The position numbers were made by a program, and so were the translations under genes. The notes under the pieces are model-generated. The model made no database searches, was not told the DNA's origin, and saw only the letters and a list, made by a program, of their open reading frames with translations. A stretch of 8,723 bases of DNA from Bacteroidales bacterium UBA1179 (lineage in GTDB: Bacteria; Bacteroidota; Bacteroidia; Bacteroidales; Bacteroidaceae): assembly GCA_002309915.1 (NCBI GenBank), contig DBYT01000053.1, positions 4,451-13,173 on the forward strand, read 5' to 3'. How positions within the stretch are numbered: the first letter of the stretch is position 1; the number at the start of each line of letters is the position of its first letter. Positions 5,997-8,723 of the stretch are shown in pieces.

Positions 5997-7016
5997 ATGA
6001 AACAGATTAGAATTCCCGCTCAGGGAGAAATGATTGTCGAGGAGGCCGTAAAGCCTACCCCCGGTGCCGGTGAGGTGCTCCTCAAAATTGGATATGTAGG
6101 ATTCTGCGGATCAGACCTGAATACATTCCTGGGACGTAACCTGATGGCCAAGGAGGCCGTCATTCCGGGTCACGAGATAGGCGCCACCGTAGAGAGCGCA
6201 GGTCCCGGAGTTCCTGATTTCCTGAATCCCGGGCTGACCGTAACAGTGAACCCCTACACCAACTGCGGACACTGCGCCGCATGCCGTTCGGGACACCCCA
6301 ACGCCTGTGAGTTCAATGAGACACTGGGCGTGCAACGCGACGGCGCCATGCGTGACTATATAGTACTGCCATGGCAGAAGGTTATTCCCGCCCTGGGCAT
6401 CAGCGTTCGTGACTGCGCCCTGATTGAGCCCATGAGCGTAGGATTCCATGCAGTATCACGCGCACAGGTGACAGACTCTGATACAGTCCTGGTATTCGGC
6501 TGCGGAATGATAGGAGTAGGCGCCATAGTACGTGCCTCACTTCGCGGCGCCACCGTCATTGCAGTTGACTTGGACAATGAGAAACTGGCTCTGGCCCGCC
6601 GCCTTGGAGCAGCCCATACAATCAACTCGAAAGAAGAGGACCTGCACGCAAAATTAACTGAATTGACCGGTGGATTGGGACCGACCGTAGTGGTTGAGGC
6701 AGTGGGCAGCGTACCCACATATCAGGCTGCTATAGATGAGGTTGCGTTCTCAGGCCGCGTGGTTTGCATTGGTTACTCCAAGAATGACGTAACCTTCCAC
6801 ACAGGACTCTTTGTAAAGAAGGAAATCAACATCCACGGCTCACGCAACGCCATGCCGTCTGACTTTGAGGCGGTAATACGCTACCTGCAGCGCGGCACCT
6901 GTCCCAAGGACGAGCTCATATCGGCTGTAGTAAAGCCCGATGACGCTCTCGCCGCCATGCAGAAATGGGTTGAAGCCCCGGGCAAGGTATTCCGAATCCT
7001 AGTCGAATTCAATTGA
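5997..7016 (+). CDS. Zinc-dependent medium-chain alcohol/polyol dehydrogenase
   Basis: This 339-residue cytoplasmic oxidoreductase belongs to the medium-chain dehydrogenase family. Catalytic zinc ligands are Cys37 (GFCGSD), His59/Glu60 (PGHEIG) and Glu144 (ALIEPMSVG). The structural zinc lobe is complete: Cys90, Cys93, Cys96 and Cys104. The Rossmann motif is GCGMIG (168-173), and Asp191 at the end of the next strand (AVDLD) predicts NAD+ rather than NADP+. It resembles the sorbitol, L-idonate and threonine dehydrogenases. As fourth gene of the probable fucose cluster it may oxidise a later intermediate such as 2-keto-3-deoxy-L-fuconate, or reduce or oxidise an aldehyde product; the sequence cannot choose. 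The ATG follows the fucP stop directly (TGAATGA). The last codons and the stop (Asn, TGA 7014-7016) lie inside the left arm of an inverted repeat, with a terminator just beyond. Confidence 0.83.
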   Translation: MKQIRIPAQGEMIVEEAVKPTPGAGEVLLKIGYVGFCGSDLNTFLGRNLMAKEAVIPGHEIGATVESAGPGVPDFLNPGLTVTVNPYTNCGHCAACRSGHPNACEFNETLGVQRDGAMRDYIVLPWQKVIPALGISVRDCALIEPMSVGFHAVSRAQVTDSDTVLVFGCGMIGVGAIVRASLRGATVIAVDLDNEKLALARRLGAAHTINSKEEDLHAKLTELTGGLGPTVVVEAVGSVPTYQAAIDEVAFSGRVVCIGYSKNDVTFHTGLFVKKEINIHGSRNAMPSDFEAVIRYLQRGTCPKDELISAVVKPDDALAAMQKWVEAPGKVFRILVEFN

Positions 7017-7042
7017 AAATTGAAAATTGAGAATTGAGAATT
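7011..7042 (+). repeat. Left arm: heptad repeat AATTGAR x4 + AATT
   Basis: This is a 32-base array of four 7-base units ending AATT: AATTGAA, AATTGAA, AATTGAG, AATTGAG. TGA occurs at 7014, 7021, 7028 and 7035, covering all three frames. The first is the stop codon of the dehydrogenase. The array is near-complementary to the right arm at 7109-7140, with 29 of 32 positions matching. Confidence 0.9.
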
Positions 7043-7072
7043 AACAAGCACCTGCGTAAAACCCGCGACATT
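7043..7072. other. Spacer between left arm and terminator
   Basis: These 30 bases contain a minor hairpin candidate (GCG 7054-7056 with CGC 7064-7066) and no ORF. There is no matching spacer on the other side, where only two bases separate the terminator from the right arm, so the composite element is asymmetric. Confidence 0.5.
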
Positions 7073-7106
7073 AAAAAACGAGCGAAAGTTTTTTCGCTCG
7101 TTTTTT
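7073..7106. terminator. Bidirectional intrinsic terminator
   Basis: A perfect 15-bp stem, AAAAAACGAGCGAAA (7073-7087) with its complement at 7092-7106, closes a 4-base loop (GTTT). The GC core CGAGCG is flanked by a run of A on the left and T on the right, so it yields a U-tract after the hairpin in either direction. It lies between two convergent genes and should end the sugar-oxidation transcript on the plus strand and the DUF349 gene on the minus strand. Confidence 0.92.
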
Positions 7107-7108
7107 AC

Positions 7109-7140
7109 AATTCTCAATTTTCAATTCTCAATTCTCAATT
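7109..7140 (-). repeat. Right arm: inverted copy of the AATTGAR heptad repeat
   Basis: On the complement this reads AATTGAG, AATTGAG, AATTGAA, AATTGAG, AATT, the same architecture and length as the left arm but a different order of A and G variants. On the minus strand TGA occurs at 7135-7137, 7128-7130, 7121-7123 and 7114-7116, covering all frames. The one at 7128-7130 is the stop of the DUF349 gene. Confidence 0.9.
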
Positions 7141-8723
7141 TCCTCAGCGTCCAGCGCCTTTATCTGGGCAAGCAGCTCATCGGCTTCCTGCTTGAGGGTT
7201 TCAATCTTGGACTTGATTGCATCGACAAAACCGTTGCCGGCCTTGCTTGAGGCGTTCATGAAGCCCAGATTGTTCTCATAGGTCTGAATCTCATTCTTCT
7301 TCTGCTCATACTGGCGCATCAGACGTTCACGAGGTGAGCCTGCCTCACGGCCTGCACCTCCACGCTGCGGCTGACGTCCGCGTCCGGTACGAACCACACC
7401 GGAGAACGGCTCCATCACAGCCTTGAACTCGGCTGCAATCTTATCCTTTACCTTGAAGGGTACGAATCCTATGCCGTTCCACTCGTCAACCAGTTGCTGG
7501 ATTGCTGCAATATCATCGTCAGAAAGGTTGTCGGGATTGAACGCCTTGAGTTTGGAGAGAATCTCCTTCTTGGCTGCCAGGTTGGTGTTCTCCTCATGCT
7601 TCTTGGATGAGGTGTTCTTGTCACGCTGCTCGTAGAAATAGTCACAGGCTCCGATAAAGCGCTTCCAGATGGTGTTGGTGTATTTCTTCTGTACGGGACC
7701 AATCTCACGCCACTGTTTCTGGAGTTCAGCCATCTTGTCACCGGTAGCCTTCCAGTCAGTGCTGTCCTTGAGAGCCTCTGCCTGCTCGCAGAGAGCCGTT
7801 TTACGCTCAAGGTTGGCTACCATATCGGTCTTGGCCTGCTTGAAGAACTCTCCCTTATGGCTGAAGAATGTATCACATGCGGCACGGAAACGCTCAAATA
7901 TCTTCTGGTTATGCTTGGCCGGGGCAAAACCAATGTCCTTCCATTTCTTCTGGAGTGCCAGAACCTCCTGGGTCTTATCGTTCCAGCTCTGGAAAGTGGT
8001 CAGTTTGTCATATTCAATACCTTCCAGAAGCTCGCAGATAACGGTCTTCTGGTCCAGATTCTCTTTCTCCTTGTCCTTAATCTCCTCAAAATGCTGCTGA
8101 TGACGTTTATTGATTACGGTCGATGCAGTCTTGAAGCGGTTCCAGATCTCCTCTCTTGACTCCTTTGACACAGGGCCGGTCTCACGATAGTCCTGGTGCA
8201 GTTTCTGGAGCTTGCGGAAAGCAGCCACCACATCAGGCTCATCGGCCAGGCGCTCGGCCTCCTCGCAAAGGGCTATCTTGGCCTCCATGTTCTTCTTGAA
8301 ATCATACTCGCGGAACTCGTTGTTGAGTTTCTGTATGTCATAGAACTGCTCGGCGTACTGCTGGTATGCTTTCCAAAGTTCGTTGGCCTTATCGGCCGGA
8401 ACCTCCTTTATCTCTTTCCACTCCTGCAGGAGAGCCTTGAATTCATTATATGATGCACCCTCGGTATTAGCCTTCTCAATAAGAGCCTTAAAGCGGTCCA
8501 GAAGTTCCAGTTTCTTCTTGTAGTTCTCCTTGCGGACAACCTCCAGAGCCTCCTGAGCGGCGGCTTTCTTCTCCTTTATTATGTTCATGAGCTTGCGGAA
8601 CTGTTCCTCAAGGGGATCAGGTTCAGGCTTGAAATCCTGGGCTGTACCTCCACCGGCCACAAATGCGGCAATCTGCTCCTCCTGGGCAGCGCGCTGCAGC
8701 TTATAGAAATTCTGCTTGAGAGA
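7128..8723 (-). CDS. DUF349-repeat protein (5' end beyond window)
   Basis: The minus-strand frame is open from the stop at 7128-7130 to the right edge: 531 residues with the N-terminus missing. The GTG at 8658-8660 is not the likely start, because 21 further in-frame codons (SLKQNFYKLQRAAQEEQ...) continue to the edge. Five DUF349-type units are visible, each a helical segment with a W/Y-x-x-I/T-G-like core: EWKEIKEVP, DYRETGPVS, KWKDIGFAP, QWREIGPVQ and EWNGIGFVP. The aromatic residues fall at about 102, 179, 261, 338 and 415 of the fragment, spaced 77, 82, 77 and 77. A Gly/Arg-rich linker follows (RTGRGRQPQRGG), then a C-terminal charged helix likely to form a coiled coil (about 463-526). 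There is no signal peptide or membrane segment in view; it is probably cytoplasmic. The function of DUF349 is unknown to me. The last residues, EIEN, and the stop come from the heptad repeat. Confidence 0.87.
   Translation of the reverse strand, partial: SLKQNFYKLQRAAQEEQIAAFVAGGGTAQDFKPEPDPLEEQFRKLMNIIKEKKAAAQEALEVVRKENYKKKLELLDRFKALIEKANTEGASYNEFKALLQEWKEIKEVPADKANELWKAYQQYAEQFYDIQKLNNEFREYDFKKNMEAKIALCEEAERLADEPDVVAAFRKLQKLHQDYRETGPVSKESREEIWNRFKTASTVINKRHQQHFEEIKDKEKENLDQKTVICELLEGIEYDKLTTFQSWNDKTQEVLALQKKWKDIGFAPAKHNQKIFERFRAACDTFFSHKGEFFKQAKTDMVANLERKTALCEQAEALKDSTDWKATGDKMAELQKQWREIGPVQKKYTNTIWKRFIGACDYFYEQRDKNTSSKKHEENTNLAAKKEILSKLKAFNPDNLSDDDIAAIQQLVDEWNGIGFVPFKVKDKIAAEFKAVMEPFSGVVRTGRGRQPQRGGAGREAGSPRERLMRQYEQKKNEIQTYENNLGFMNASSKAGNGFVDAIKSKIETLKQEADELLAQIKALDAEEIEN

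Noticed and set aside
7011..7140. CRISPR array or insertion sequence
   Set aside because: Heptad units without unique spacers are not CRISPR, and there is no transposase or visible target-site duplication.
7669..8453. Plus-strand open frames opposite the DUF349 gene
   Set aside because: They lie entirely within the coding region of a protein with clear repeats, have Leu/Ser-rich compositions typical of antisense shadows and show no recognisable motif.
8658..8660. GTG as the start of the DUF349 protein
   Set aside because: The frame stays open for 21 more codons to the window edge with a similar charged helical composition, so the gene almost certainly starts outside.

Overview
The window looks like chromosomal DNA from a member of the order Bacteroidales (Bacteroidota). 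The evidence is a PorQ-type outer-membrane protein next to cmk and ispH, a TonB start of the Bacteroides type, a TAnnTTTG-type promoter element, few Shine-Dalgarno sequences, and a DUF349-repeat protein. The genus cannot be fixed from this window. Coding DNA is of moderate GC content and uses the Ile codon ATA freely (10 of 20 Ile codons in cmk), while intergenic DNA is strongly AT-rich.

Layout, left to right. Positions 1-129 (minus) hold the first 43 codons of a TonB-like energy transducer that runs out of the window. Positions 130-353 are a divergent, AT-rich control region. Positions 354-2890 (plus) hold a tight housekeeping block: porQ, cmk and ispH, with a 4-base overlap and then a 3-base gap. 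After 24 bases, positions 2915-7016 (plus) hold four tightly packed genes: an aldo/keto reductase resembling plant L-galactose dehydrogenase, an amidohydrolase_2-family putative sugar lactonase, a FucP-type sugar/H+ symporter and a zinc-dependent alcohol dehydrogenase. These fit a non-phosphorylating (oxidative) route for L-fucose or a related L-sugar: import, oxidation at C1 to the lactone, lactone hydrolysis, then a later oxidation. The dehydratase and the final cleavage enzyme are not in the window, so the pathway here is partial and the substrate is inferred.

Positions 7011-7140 form a compact composite element between two convergent genes. Two 32-base arms, each made of 7-base AATTGAR units and oriented as an inverted repeat, flank a 15-bp perfect-stem bidirectional terminator. 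The stop codons of both flanking genes lie inside the arms, and each arm carries TGA in all three frames for translation entering from outside. This is the most unusual structure in the window.

Positions 7128-8723 (minus) hold most of a DUF349-repeat protein with five repeat units. Its N-terminus lies beyond the right edge. No RNA genes, CRISPR arrays, insertion sequences or phage genes were seen, and I do not find a clearly new multi-gene system here.
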